NCBI GenBank assembly: GCA_030634425.1
Contig: DAOWAU010000020.1
Span: 1-9,330, forward strand
Reading direction: 5' to 3'
DNA from: Dehalococcoidia bacterium
Lineage (GTDB): Bacteria > Chloroflexota > Dehalococcoidia > Dehalococcoidales > E44-bin46
DNA: 9,330 bases
The translations under genes and the position numbers were made by a program. A model generated the notes under the pieces. That model was not told the origin of the DNA, made no database searches, and saw only the letters and a list, made by a program, of their open reading frames with translations. Every line of letters begins with the position of its first letter. Within the stretch, counting starts at the first letter, position 1. Positions 1 to 5,529 of this stretch are shown here, piece by piece.

Positions 1-194
1 ACTTGGCGCTTCATAATCTCGACTTTACGCTCGATATAAGCCTGATGTAGAGGGACTGCTTCGCCTTCCTCTGGGTTATGAACATGAAGCAGGATTATCT
101 CTAGGTCTAACCTGCCAGCAAGGTCTTTAGCATAGGGAAAGACTACTTCAGATAGTTCTGAACCGTCCAGCGGAACGAGCATCCTCTTGTACAT
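1..194 (-). CDS. Universal stress protein, UspA family (5' part only)
   Basis: The reading frame starts at ATG 194-192 and runs off the left edge, giving 64 codons plus two bases. The N-terminus reads MYKRMLVPLDGSELSE, then a helix FPYAKDLAGRLDL and the strand EIILLHVHNP. This is the typical UspA opening: beta-1 with V/I-L-V-P-L-D-G-S, helix 1, and a beta-2 ending in L-L-H-V. Usp proteins are cytoplasmic alpha/beta proteins, often dimeric and sometimes ATP-binding, linked to stress survival. The C-terminal G-x2-G-x9-G-S/T ATP loop, if present, lies outside the window, so the ATP-binding subtype cannot be judged. A GGAGG site (201-205) lies 6 nt before the ATG and a good promoter lies further upstream. 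The family call is firm; the specific role is unknown. Confidence 0.88.
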   Translation of the reverse strand, partial: MYKRMLVPLDGSELSEVVFPYAKDLAGRLDLEIILLHVHNPEEGEAVPLHQAYIERKVEIMKRQ

Positions 195-224
195 TCTTAA
201 CCTCCGATTGTAGATACGTTTATT

Positions 225-253
225 ATGATACTATACATACTGGGGACTATCAA
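225..253 (-). promoter_or_regulatory. Sigma-70-type promoter of the usp gene
   Basis: Read on the minus strand, a -35 box TTGATA (253-248) is followed after exactly 17 bp by a -10 box TATCAT (230-225). Each box matches five of six consensus bases. Transcription would begin near 218, leaving a leader of about 24 nt with the GGAGG ribosome site. Assigned by inspection only. Confidence 0.6.
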
Positions 254-295
254 TATATTTAGGCCTGCCCTCGTCCGCAGGGATTAGCGATAGTC
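245..295. repeat. Nested inverted repeats in the usp/ABC divergent region
   Basis: GACTATC at 245-251 is the exact reverse complement of GATAGTC at 289-295. Inside this pair, CCTGC (264-268) pairs with GCAGG (277-281) around an 8-base loop. The left outer arm overlaps the -35 box of the minus-strand usp promoter. The structure could be an operator, a small hairpin in a transcript, or chance; no T-run follows, so it is not a convincing terminator. Confidence 0.35.
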
Positions 296-306
296 TGCAA
301 TCCTGC

Positions 307-335
307 TTCTAAACAATGAGCTAAAATGCTAGAAT
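307..335 (+). promoter_or_regulatory. Possible weak promoter for the ABC exporter operon
   Basis: A -10-like TAGAAT (330-335) lies 17 bp after a poor -35 match TTCTAA (307-312). An overlapping TAAAAT (322-327) is an alternative -10. If used, the start site would be near 342 and the perfect palindrome at 367-384 would lie about 25 nt into the transcribed region. A weak -35 is common in regulated promoters, but this call is tentative. Confidence 0.28.
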
Positions 336-366
336 AGTAGGGGTTTCGTGTCTGGTGGGGAAACAA

Positions 367-384
367 ATGTAGGCGAGCCTACAT
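367..384. promoter_or_regulatory. 18-bp perfect palindrome, probable repressor operator
   Basis: The sequence ATGTAGGCgaGCCTACAT is an uninterrupted 8-bp inverted repeat around a 2-bp centre. It sits 53 nt before the ATG of the ABC ATPase and outside any likely coding frame. Its ATGT...ACAT ends resemble the dyads bound by PadR-family repressors, which often control drug-efflux ABC genes. The spacing here is ATGT-N10-ACAT, whereas the classical PadR dyad is usually written with 8 bases, so the family assignment is only a suggestion. No regulator gene lies in the window. In RNA it could form an 8-bp stem, but a 2-nt loop is too tight, which favours a DNA-level site. Confidence 0.5.
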
Positions 385-425
385 ATCAGCTACTAGTGAC
401 TACCACTTGGCAGTATTTATTCTTT

Positions 426-433
426 AAGAGGAG
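426..433 (+). promoter_or_regulatory. Ribosome binding site deciding the ABC ATPase start
   Basis: AAGAGGAG ends 4 nt before ATG 438, with its GAGG core 6 nt away. It is the only good Shine-Dalgarno near this gene. It supports the ATG at 438 over the in-frame GTG at 348, which would add 30 residues unlike ABC ATPases and run through the palindrome at 367-384. Confidence 0.8.
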
Positions 434-437
434 TCTG

Positions 438-1388
438 ATGAACCATATCATCAAAGTGGAAAACCTGGTCAAAAAATTTGGTAGATTTGTCGCAGTGGAT
501 AACATTAGTTTTACTGTGGCGCCAGGGGAAATCTTCGGCTTCTTGGGTCCCAATGGGGCGGGGAAGACTACTACCATGAATATCCTGTGTACTCTAGCTA
601 AACCAACATCAGGGCGAGCTACTGTTGATGGCTTCGATGTAGTGCGCCAGCAGAGCCAGGTACGACAGTCAATCGGGCTAGTCTTTCAAGACCGTAGTCT
701 CGATGAGCGGCTCAGCGCACTACAGAACATGCGTTTTCATGTCATGGTGTATCATGTGCCTGCCTCAGTTCGTGAGCAGCGGATCGAGCAGGTTCTCAAG
801 ATGATGGAACTCTGGGACAAGCGCCGGGACGAGGTGCGTACCTATTCTGGAGGCATGAAACGCCGCCTGGAGCTAGCAAGAGGGCTACTGCACTACCCCA
901 AGGTGCTGTTCCTTGATGAGCCCACATTGGGGCTAGACCCACAAACACGCACTCGCATATGGGAATACATGCTTGAGCTGCAGCAGTGTGAGGGGATTAC
1001 TATTTTCCTGACTACTCACTATATGGATGAGGCTGATAAAGCAGACCGTATTGCTGTCATTAACTATGGCAAGCTCATCGCTATGGATACCCCGGAACAG
1101 CTCAAGAAGATGGTGGGTAAGGACATTATCTCGGTGAAAACTGGCGATGATGATAGAGCTGCTGAAGAGATTAGGCTTCGCTATCAAATCGAGGCTAGAC
1201 ATGATAGTGATGGGCTTACCCTTGAGATAGCCAATGGAGAGGAATTTCTACCTGCCTTCATCAGGGAATTCGGCACCAAAATACTGAGTGTCAGCCTGCG
1301 CCGCCCGAGCTTAGACGATGTCTTTCTTAAGCTCACCGGGCGGGAAATACGGGAGGGAAAAGCTAGCGGACACCGCATGCGACACTAG
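438..1388 (+). CDS. ABC transporter ATP-binding protein, DrrA/daunorubicin-resistance type
   Basis: This 316-residue protein is the cytoplasmic ATPase of an ABC-2 exporter. All motifs are intact: Walker A GPNGAGKTT (37-45), Q-loop glutamine Q84, signature YSGGM (136-140), Walker B VLFLD with catalytic E161, D-loop GLDP (165-168) and H-loop H194 in TTHYMDEAD. Residues about 225-300 form the DUF4162-like C-terminal extension of DrrA-type ATPases, ending in the typical RRPSLDDVFLKLTGRE. The nine bases separating it from the permease at 1398 indicate one operon. Homologues export drugs, antibiotics or lipids, but the substrate cannot be read from the sequence. A palindrome upstream suggests repressor control. 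The start at ATG 438 is preferred because of its strong ribosome site. The family is certain; calling it a resistance pump is inference. Confidence 0.95.
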   Translation: MNHIIKVENLVKKFGRFVAVDNISFTVAPGEIFGFLGPNGAGKTTTMNILCTLAKPTSGRATVDGFDVVRQQSQVRQSIGLVFQDRSLDERLSALQNMRFHVMVYHVPASVREQRIEQVLKMMELWDKRRDEVRTYSGGMKRRLELARGLLHYPKVLFLDEPTLGLDPQTRTRIWEYMLELQQCEGITIFLTTHYMDEADKADRIAVINYGKLIAMDTPEQLKKMVGKDIISVKTGDDDRAAEEIRLRYQIEARHDSDGLTLEIANGEEFLPAFIREFGTKILSVSLRRPSLDDVFLKLTGREIREGKASGHRMRH

Positions 1389-1397
1389 GAGAGGGAA

Positions 1398-2204
1398 ATG
1401 AACAATCTGCGTGGAGTGTACACTATATGGTATCGTGATCTAATTCGGTTCTGGCATGATAAGATACGCATGGTTGGTTCTTTGGCTATGCCCTTCCTGT
1501 TTCTGTTTGTCTTTGCCCGTGGTCTTAGCGCCAGCATGATGCCCGTTGGTAGTGGAACCGATTTTACTCAGTTCATGTTTCCTGGCGTTATTGGGATGGC
1601 AGTACTTATTGGCTCATTTATGGGTGGGGTATCTGTAGTCTGGGACCGGGAGTTTGGCTTCCTGAAGGAGGTATTGGTGGCGCCAATCAGCCGTGCCTCA
1701 GTAGCCGTGGGGAAAACACTGGGGGCAGCCACCATAGCCCTGCTTCAGGGGAGCCTTATCCTCTCCTTCGCTCCTCTAGTTGGTGTTTCTCTCTCCGTAC
1801 AAACGGTGCTGATGGTGTTACCGTTAATGTTCCTGCTTGCTGCTTCCATGGGCTCATTCGGCGTCCTAATGGCTACACGCATCAGAACCATAGAAGCATT
1901 TTATGCCGTGACGCAGATGCTGATGTTTCCTATGGTGTTCCTGTCTGGGGCATTCTTTCCACTGCGGGGACTTCCTGGCTGGATGAACGTCTTAATGAAG
2001 ATTAATCCAGCTACCTATGGCATTACCCCAATCCGCCAAGTAATACTAGGAGCATCACCGGAATCGCCTTTTGGCATCACCCTGTTTGGACATACCATGT
2101 CGCTGTGGAATAATGTTGCCGTGCTGGCAGTATTTGGGGTAATTGCGACCCTTCTGGCGATATGGTCTTTCACCAATCAGGAACAGTTTTCCATGGCATT
2201 TTAA
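1398..2204 (+). CDS. ABC-2 type transporter permease, DrrB-like
   Basis: This 268-residue integral membrane protein is the transport channel partner of the preceding ATPase. About six hydrophobic segments can be seen, near residues 25-42, 58-80, 105-128, 134-158, 168-190 and 238-257. The N-terminal cytoplasmic stretch (YTIWYRDLIRFWHDKIR) and the coupling region DREFGFLKEVLVAPISR (83-99) after the second segment are hallmarks of ABC-2 permeases. So is NPATYGITPIRQ (203-214) before the last segment. The length matches DrrB/NodJ-like permeases. The start is clear: GGAGAGGG lies just before ATG 1398, and the gene follows the ATPase stop by nine bases, suggesting coupled expression and a 2+2 half-transporter. 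The substrate is unknown. No clear terminator is visible in the 36 bases before the convergent tRNA gene. Confidence 0.93.
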   Translation: MNNLRGVYTIWYRDLIRFWHDKIRMVGSLAMPFLFLFVFARGLSASMMPVGSGTDFTQFMFPGVIGMAVLIGSFMGGVSVVWDREFGFLKEVLVAPISRASVAVGKTLGAATIALLQGSLILSFAPLVGVSLSVQTVLMVLPLMFLLAASMGSFGVLMATRIRTIEAFYAVTQMLMFPMVFLSGAFFPLRGLPGWMNVLMKINPATYGITPIRQVILGASPESPFGITLFGHTMSLWNNVAVLAVFGVIATLLAIWSFTNQEQFSMAF

Positions 2205-2240
2205 GCAGGGGCTGGCATAAGCGATATAAGTGGAACTTTG

Positions 2241-2315
2241 TGGAGCGGGTGATGGGATTCGAACCCACGGCTCCTTGCTTGGGAAGCAAGCACTCTTCCG
2301 CTGAGTTACACCCGC
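2241..2315 (-). tRNA. tRNA-Gly (anticodon CCC), CCA encoded
   Basis: Read on the minus strand, a full cloverleaf folds. It has a 7-bp acceptor stem (GCGGGTG with CACCCGC), a D stem ACTC/GAGT with a 7-base loop, and an anticodon stem CTTGC/GCAAG around the loop TTCCCAA. A 5-base variable region follows, then a T stem with one G-U pair around TTCGAAT. The discriminator is T73 and CCA is encoded (2243-2241). The anticodon CCC (2283-2281) reads the glycine codon GGG. The gene lies alone between the convergent ABC permease and the divergent biotin ligase and has its own promoter. Confidence 0.97.
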
Positions 2316-2321
2316 TTAACC

Positions 2322-2365
2322 AGCCTATATTATGCCCTGAAGTTATTTTTGTGTCAAGATAGGCT
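2322..2365. repeat. 7-bp inverted repeat framing the tRNA promoter
   Basis: AGCCTAT (2322-2328) is the exact reverse complement of ATAGGCT (2359-2365). The left arm abuts the -10 box of the tRNA promoter and the right arm lies one base from its -35 box, so the pair brackets the promoter. The right arm also lies 21 nt before the biotin ligase start. It could be a shared regulator site or a coincidence of AT-rich sequence. Confidence 0.3.
2329..2357 (-). promoter_or_regulatory. Strong sigma-70-type promoter of tRNA-Gly
   Basis: On the minus strand a perfect -35 box TTGACA (2357-2352) is followed after 17 bp by -10 CATAAT (2334-2329), five of six consensus. The start site would fall about 7 nt after the -10, close to the mature tRNA 5' end at 2315. 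This is the best promoter in the window, as expected for a stable RNA gene. Confidence 0.68.
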
Positions 2366-2386
2366 TAATGGTAGGATAACACAGGA

Positions 2387-3166
2387 ATGAGAGAAGACAG
2401 TTTATCGCCGGCTTCTATTACCAATAATCTAGAGACTCGTTTCATTGGGCAGAGGGTTATCTATCATCCCAGACTAGCTTCGACCATGGAGGTGGCGAAG
2501 CGAGAGGCTCGACTGGGGGCAGCAGAGGGAACGGTAGTCATTGCCGGCGAGCAAACCGGGGGAAGGGGACGGATGAGGCGTGTCTGGCTATCACCTGAGG
2601 GAAGCCTTGCCCTGTCTATCATTTTCTACCCCAGCCTGGTTTATTTGCCTTCCCTTATCATGCTGGCTTCGCTGGCTGTGGTTCGTAGTATTGAGGCAGT
2701 TACCGACTTGAGGTCGCAGGTTAAATGGCCTAACGATGTATTGGTTAATGGCAAAAAGGTATGCGGGATTCTGATTGAAAGTGATGTGCGGCGAGAAAAA
2801 GTAGCCTACGCTATTATGGGTATTGGGGCAAACGTTAACCTCAGGATTTCCGATTTTCCTGACATCTCATCATCCGCTACCAGTCTCTCAGGCGAACTGG
2901 CAAAAGATATATCGCTGTTAAGCCTGACCCGATGCTTATTAATTGAAGTTGAGAGGTTATATCTGGCTTTACAGGCTGGGAGGTCTATATACGAAGAATG
3001 GCGAGATAGCCTGGTGACTCTGGGCAGAAAGGTCCGGGTAAACTCAGGGAACATCACCTATAAAGGCGTCGCTGAGTCGGTAGCCAGAGATGGCAGTCTC
3101 CTGTTGCGTCACTCAGATGGGAGCCTAACCAAAGTTATAGCCGGTGATGTCACCCTGCATGACTAA
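2387..3166 (+). CDS. birA: Biotin-[acetyl-CoA carboxylase] ligase (mono-functional BirA)
   Basis: This 259-residue cytoplasmic enzyme activates biotin with ATP to biotinyl-AMP and transfers it to the lysine of a carboxyl-carrier protein. Motifs seen are STMEVAK (32-38), the biotinyl-AMP loop GRGRMRRVWLSP (59-70), KWPNDVLVNGKKVCGILIES (113-132) with catalytic lysine K113, and GIGANVN (145-151). The C-terminal SH3-like domain (about 213-257) contains LGRKVRV and GSLLLRHSDGSLTKVIAGDVTL. It lacks the N-terminal winged helix of E. coli BirA, so it should not itself repress biotin genes. The start is somewhat uncertain. AGGA directly touches the ATG, but a second AGGA lies 10 nt upstream (2373-2376), and the protein beginning fits the family. 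A weak promoter (TTGTGT 2349-2354, TAGGAT 2372-2377) is possible, and the gene stands alone. Confidence 0.94.
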   Translation: MREDSLSPASITNNLETRFIGQRVIYHPRLASTMEVAKREARLGAAEGTVVIAGEQTGGRGRMRRVWLSPEGSLALSIIFYPSLVYLPSLIMLASLAVVRSIEAVTDLRSQVKWPNDVLVNGKKVCGILIESDVRREKVAYAIMGIGANVNLRISDFPDISSSATSLSGELAKDISLLSLTRCLLIEVERLYLALQAGRSIYEEWRDSLVTLGRKVRVNSGNITYKGVAESVARDGSLLLRHSDGSLTKVIAGDVTLHD

Positions 3167-3179
3167 GATAAAGCGCTCT

Positions 3180-3216
3180 CCAGAGCCTGTACTCGATGCA
3201 GGCTCTGGATTTGCTT
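3180..3216 (+). terminator. Hairpin terminator between convergent birA and slipin
   Basis: CCAGAGCCTG (3180-3189) pairs perfectly with CAGGCTCTGG (3199-3208), giving a 10-bp GC-rich stem with a 9-base loop. A short T-rich tail (ATTTGCTT) follows. It begins 14 bases after the birA stop. On the other strand it lies downstream of the slipin stop, so it may end both transcripts. The tail is weak on both strands; a T6 run at 3231-3236 is probably too far from the stem to contribute. Confidence 0.55.
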
Positions 3217-3239
3217 GTGCCGACCCTTCCTTTTTTCGG

Positions 3240-4022
3240 TTACTTGCCAGTCTTTTCTTCTAGGCGCCTATCACCACCTGAGCGGGTAAAGGCTTCGAAA
3301 ATGTTTATGGGCAGGGGGAAGATTATAGTACTATTTCTCTCTGAAGCTATCTCAGTGAGTGTGGCTAGATAGCGAAGTTGCAAGGTAGTTGGCTCTCTAC
3401 CGATAATCTCCCCAGCTTTAGCCAGCTTCTCTGATGCCTGGAGCTCACCCTCAGCGTGGATGATTTTAGCTCGTCTCTCCCTCTCTGCCTCAGCCTGAGC
3501 CGCCATCATACGCTTCATCTGTTCAGCAAGCTCAACCTCCTTAATCTCTACAGTGGCAACCTTCACTCCCCAGGGGTCAGTGTGCTCATCAATTATCTTC
3601 TGAAGCATCTGATTAAGCTTTTCCCTTTGGGTCAATAGCTCATCCAGTTCAGACTGCCCCAAGACATTCCGCAACGTCGTCTGAGATATCTGAGAGGTGG
3701 CTCTGATGTGGTCTAAGACCTTGACTACTGCGTTCTCAGGGTTAACCACCCTGAAATATACCACGGCATTTACCCTGACGGTAACATTATCCTTGGTAAT
3801 TACCTCCTGATGGGGAACATCCATGGTTATCACCCGGAGGTCTACCTTTACCATCCTGTCGACGAAGGGGATGATAATAAATAAACCGGGACCTTTGGCG
3901 CCAATTAATCGTCCAAAGCGGAAAACAACCCCGCGCTCGTATTCCCTGAGAATTTTAATTGCTGCCGGAAGAATTATAGCGCAGGCTATAACAATAGGGA
4001 TAATGATAACAGCTAGCTGCAT
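3240..4022 (-). CDS. Slipin, stomatin-like SPFH/band 7 membrane protein
   Basis: This 260-residue protein has an N-terminal membrane hairpin or helix (about 3-24), then the SPFH domain. The domain shows [14 protein letters not shown] (26-39), [12 protein letters not shown] (44-55), [23 protein letters not shown] (60-82) and the helix [19 protein letters not shown] (112-130). A charged coiled coil (about 165-205, rich in A, E, R and K) follows. The short C-terminal segment [15 protein letters not shown] (231-245) is typical of bacterial and archaeal slipins. SPFH proteins form oligomeric rings that organise membrane microdomains and shield or present substrates to proteases. It is encoded 13 nt after the NfeD-type protease, the classical partner; in Pyrococcus the equivalent protease cuts the slipin C-terminus. 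A strong AAAGGAGGT site fixes the start at 4022 and overlaps the nfeD stop region. Confidence 0.95.
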   Translation of the reverse strand: MQLAVIIIPIVIACAIILPAAIKILREYERGVVFRFGRLIGAKGPGLFIIIPFVDRMVKVDLRVITMDVPHQEVITKDNVTVRVNAVVYFRVVNPENAVVKVLDHIRATSQISQTTLRNVLGQSELDELLTQREKLNQMLQKIIDEHTDPWGVKVATVEIKEVELAEQMKRMMAAQAEAERERRAKIIHAEGELQASEKLAKAGEIIGREPTTLQLRYLATLTEIASERNSTIIFPLPINIFEAFTRSGGDRRLEEKTGK

Positions 4023-4035
4023 TTAGTTACCTCCT

Positions 4036-5343
4036 TTACTGTTTTTTAGTTACATATAGTTTCAAGCTGTCAAACTTGGTTATAGTTACCTCCTCCCCGG
4101 GTTCGGCCCGGCCCTCGTCTAATACTGCTGTCCAAAGTTCGCCCTCATGGAGGACTGTTCCTTTAGGTTCAAGGGCTGCCTTAACTACAGCCTTCTTCCC
4201 TACTAGCTCCTCCCTACCTGTTGTTGGTTGTCGGCGGTGGGCGCGAAGGGTATGATAGATTATAAAGGCAAGGGCGCTACCAACGCCAACGGCGATTCCA
4301 ATAATCACTGGCAAATCTGGTTGAAACAATGTTGGCCTCCCACTAAATAGAATTAAATTACCAAATACAAATGCTATTATGCCCCCAGTGGCAAGCAAAC
4401 CAAAACCGGGGGTATATACCTCAGCGATAAGCAGCCCGGCGGCTAACCCGATAAGGGCAATACCGGCATAGTTTATGGGTAAGAAGCCCAATGAGTAGGC
4501 AGCTAAAAATGCGGAGATGCCACCGAATACACCTGGGAAAATAAGCCCGGGGTTAAATATCTCCACCGTTATGCCGAGCATAGCCAGACTTAGCAGAATA
4601 ACGGCAATATTAGGGTTGCTGATGGTATAAATGAAGCTCTCTGATGCGCTCATCTTGATGTGGTTAATTGTGACTCCCTGGGTGCGTAGGGTGACCACGC
4701 TCTCGTCAATCATAGCTACCTGCCAGCCATCCAATTGGGAGACTAGGCTGTCAAGGTCAGGAGCGATGGTATCAATGATATTAAGCTCCAGAGCCTCTTG
4801 TTCGGTGGCTGAAACACTCTCTCTAACCGCCTTTTCTGCCCATTCCATATTGCGCCCATGGGCTTCAGCAATGCTTCTGATATAAGCAGCGGCATCATTG
4901 ACCACCTTTTCCGCCATCTCTTCTGACATTTGAGCCTCGCCCTCAGTGCCTATGGCTACCGGATGGGCAGCACCAATAGCGGTATTTGGCGCCATTGCCG
5001 CTACATGAGCAGCCATGGTAATAAATACCCCGGCGGAAGCAGCTCGCGCCCCAGAGGGAGAGACATACACCACTACCGGAACTTCAGCGTTGACGATGTC
5101 CTTAACAATGTCACGCATAGCGGTATCCAAACCACCGGGTGTATCCATCTGAATAATGCAAGCTACGGCATTATCTTCCTCAGCCTGGTCGATCCCACGC
5201 TCGATATAATTGGCAAGGACAGGGTTAATGGTTCCCTCGGCATGAAGCACATCAATCCTTGGCTCAGCCGCCTGGGCCTTAACAGCTGTGAAGGCAACAA
5301 TTAACAAGCCTACTAGTAATATAAGGCGAATGATTTTTGGCAT
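4036..5343 (-). CDS. NfeD-family membrane-bound ClpP-class serine protease
   Basis: The protein has 435 residues from the preferred ATG at 5343. It has a signal peptide (about 1-25, ending KAQAA) and a ClpP-like protease domain (about 28-215). Four to five membrane segments follow (about 246-265, 272-292, 294-310, 317-335, 344-365), and then a cytoplasmic OB-fold NfeD domain (about 376-435, including WTAVLDEG). The catalytic serine is probably S103 in GARAASAG and the general-base lysine K146. This Ser-Lys dyad layout matches Pyrococcus PH1510 (S97/K138). DTPGG (67-71) provides the oxyanion-type loop. Such proteases act outside the membrane in membrane protein quality control with the slipin encoded next. 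The TTG six bases upstream is possible, but it would touch the AGAGGA site, whereas the ATG has a 6-nt spacing. Confidence 0.94.
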   Translation of the reverse strand: MPKIIRLILLVGLLIVAFTAVKAQAAEPRIDVLHAEGTINPVLANYIERGIDQAEEDNAVACIIQMDTPGGLDTAMRDIVKDIVNAEVPVVVYVSPSGARAASAGVFITMAAHVAAMAPNTAIGAAHPVAIGTEGEAQMSEEMAEKVVNDAAAYIRSIAEAHGRNMEWAEKAVRESVSATEQEALELNIIDTIAPDLDSLVSQLDGWQVAMIDESVVTLRTQGVTINHIKMSASESFIYTISNPNIAVILLSLAMLGITVEIFNPGLIFPGVFGGISAFLAAYSLGFLPINYAGIALIGLAAGLLIAEVYTPGFGLLATGGIIAFVFGNLILFSGRPTLFQPDLPVIIGIAVGVGSALAFIIYHTLRAHRRQPTTGREELVGKKAVVKAALEPKGTVLHEGELWTAVLDEGRAEPGEEVTITKFDSLKLYVTKKQ

Positions 5344-5349
5344 AATCAA

Positions 5350-5355
5350 TCCTCT
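5350..5355 (-). promoter_or_regulatory. Ribosome binding site deciding the nfeD start
   Basis: AGAGGA on the minus strand (5355-5350) ends exactly 6 nt before ATG 5343-5341. It also immediately abuts the in-frame TTG 5349-5347, which leaves no room for that start. This supports initiation at the ATG and shortens the longest frame by two residues. Confidence 0.72.
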
Positions 5356-5375
5356 ATAAGCTCTGCAACGAATAA

Positions 5376-5404
5376 ATTATATATTGTTTAGGAATTAATT
5401 ACAA
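5376..5404 (-). promoter_or_regulatory. Sigma-70-type promoter of the nfeD-slipin operon
   Basis: Read on the minus strand, TTGTAA (5404-5399) is followed after 17 AT-rich bases by a perfect TATAAT (5381-5376). Transcription would start near 5369 and leave a leader of about 26 nt to ATG 5343. It is divergent from the histidine promoter 36 bp away. Confidence 0.6.
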
Positions 5405-5440
5405 ATTGAGTCAGGCTCAGGGGGAAGTCGATAATCTCAG

Positions 5441-5469
5441 TTGAATAGCTAGGCAAATTGGTGTAGAAT
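5441..5469 (+). promoter_or_regulatory. Sigma-70-type promoter of the histidine operon
   Basis: TTGAAT (5441-5446) and TAGAAT (5464-5469) are separated by 17 bp and match four and five consensus bases. The start site would be near 5476, giving a leader of about 54 nt. This leader shows no T-box, no run of histidine codons and no terminator hairpin, so attenuation of the classical his-leader type is not supported. The 36 bp between this -35 and the nfeD -35 could hold a shared operator. Confidence 0.55.
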
Positions 5470-5529
5470 TTTCGAACTGTTAATAAAAACATCCTTAGCA
5501 TTTCAAAACGGTCTTAAGAAAGGCACAGC

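Noticed and set aside
348..437. In-frame GTG start at 348 extending the ABC ATPase by 30 residues
   Set aside because: The extension has no ribosome site, no ABC homology and spans the palindrome at 367-384, while AAGAGGAG lies just before ATG 438, where the canonical N-terminus begins.
2205..2240. Terminator or attachment site between the ABC permease and the tRNA 3' end
   Set aside because: There is no stem with a T-run, and no repeat of the tRNA 3' end elsewhere in the window; no integrase gene is present, so an integrated element is not supported.
2162..2362. 66-codon open frame on the plus strand
   Set aside because: It runs through the tRNA-Gly gene in antisense and yields the well-known spurious peptide pattern (GFEPTAPCLGSKHSS) produced by translating tRNA complements.
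3220..3239. Second terminator hairpin (CCGA/TCGG with T6) before the slipin stop
   Set aside because: The stem is only four base pairs and the T-run lies in the loop, so it is not a plausible terminator.
4930..5304. 124-codon open frame on the plus strand inside nfeD
   Set aside because: It is antisense to the protease domain of a clear gene, has no recognisable motif and no convincing ribosome site.
5344..5349. TTG start at 5349 for nfeD
   Set aside because: The AGAGGA site directly touches this TTG, whereas ATG 5343 lies at the usual 6-nt spacing.
5470..5529. Histidine leader peptide, T-box or riboswitch upstream of hisZ
   Set aside because: The leader is only about 54 nt, has no run of CAT/CAC codons, no T-box core and no terminator hairpin; only a short TCTTAAGA palindrome (5512-5519) is present.
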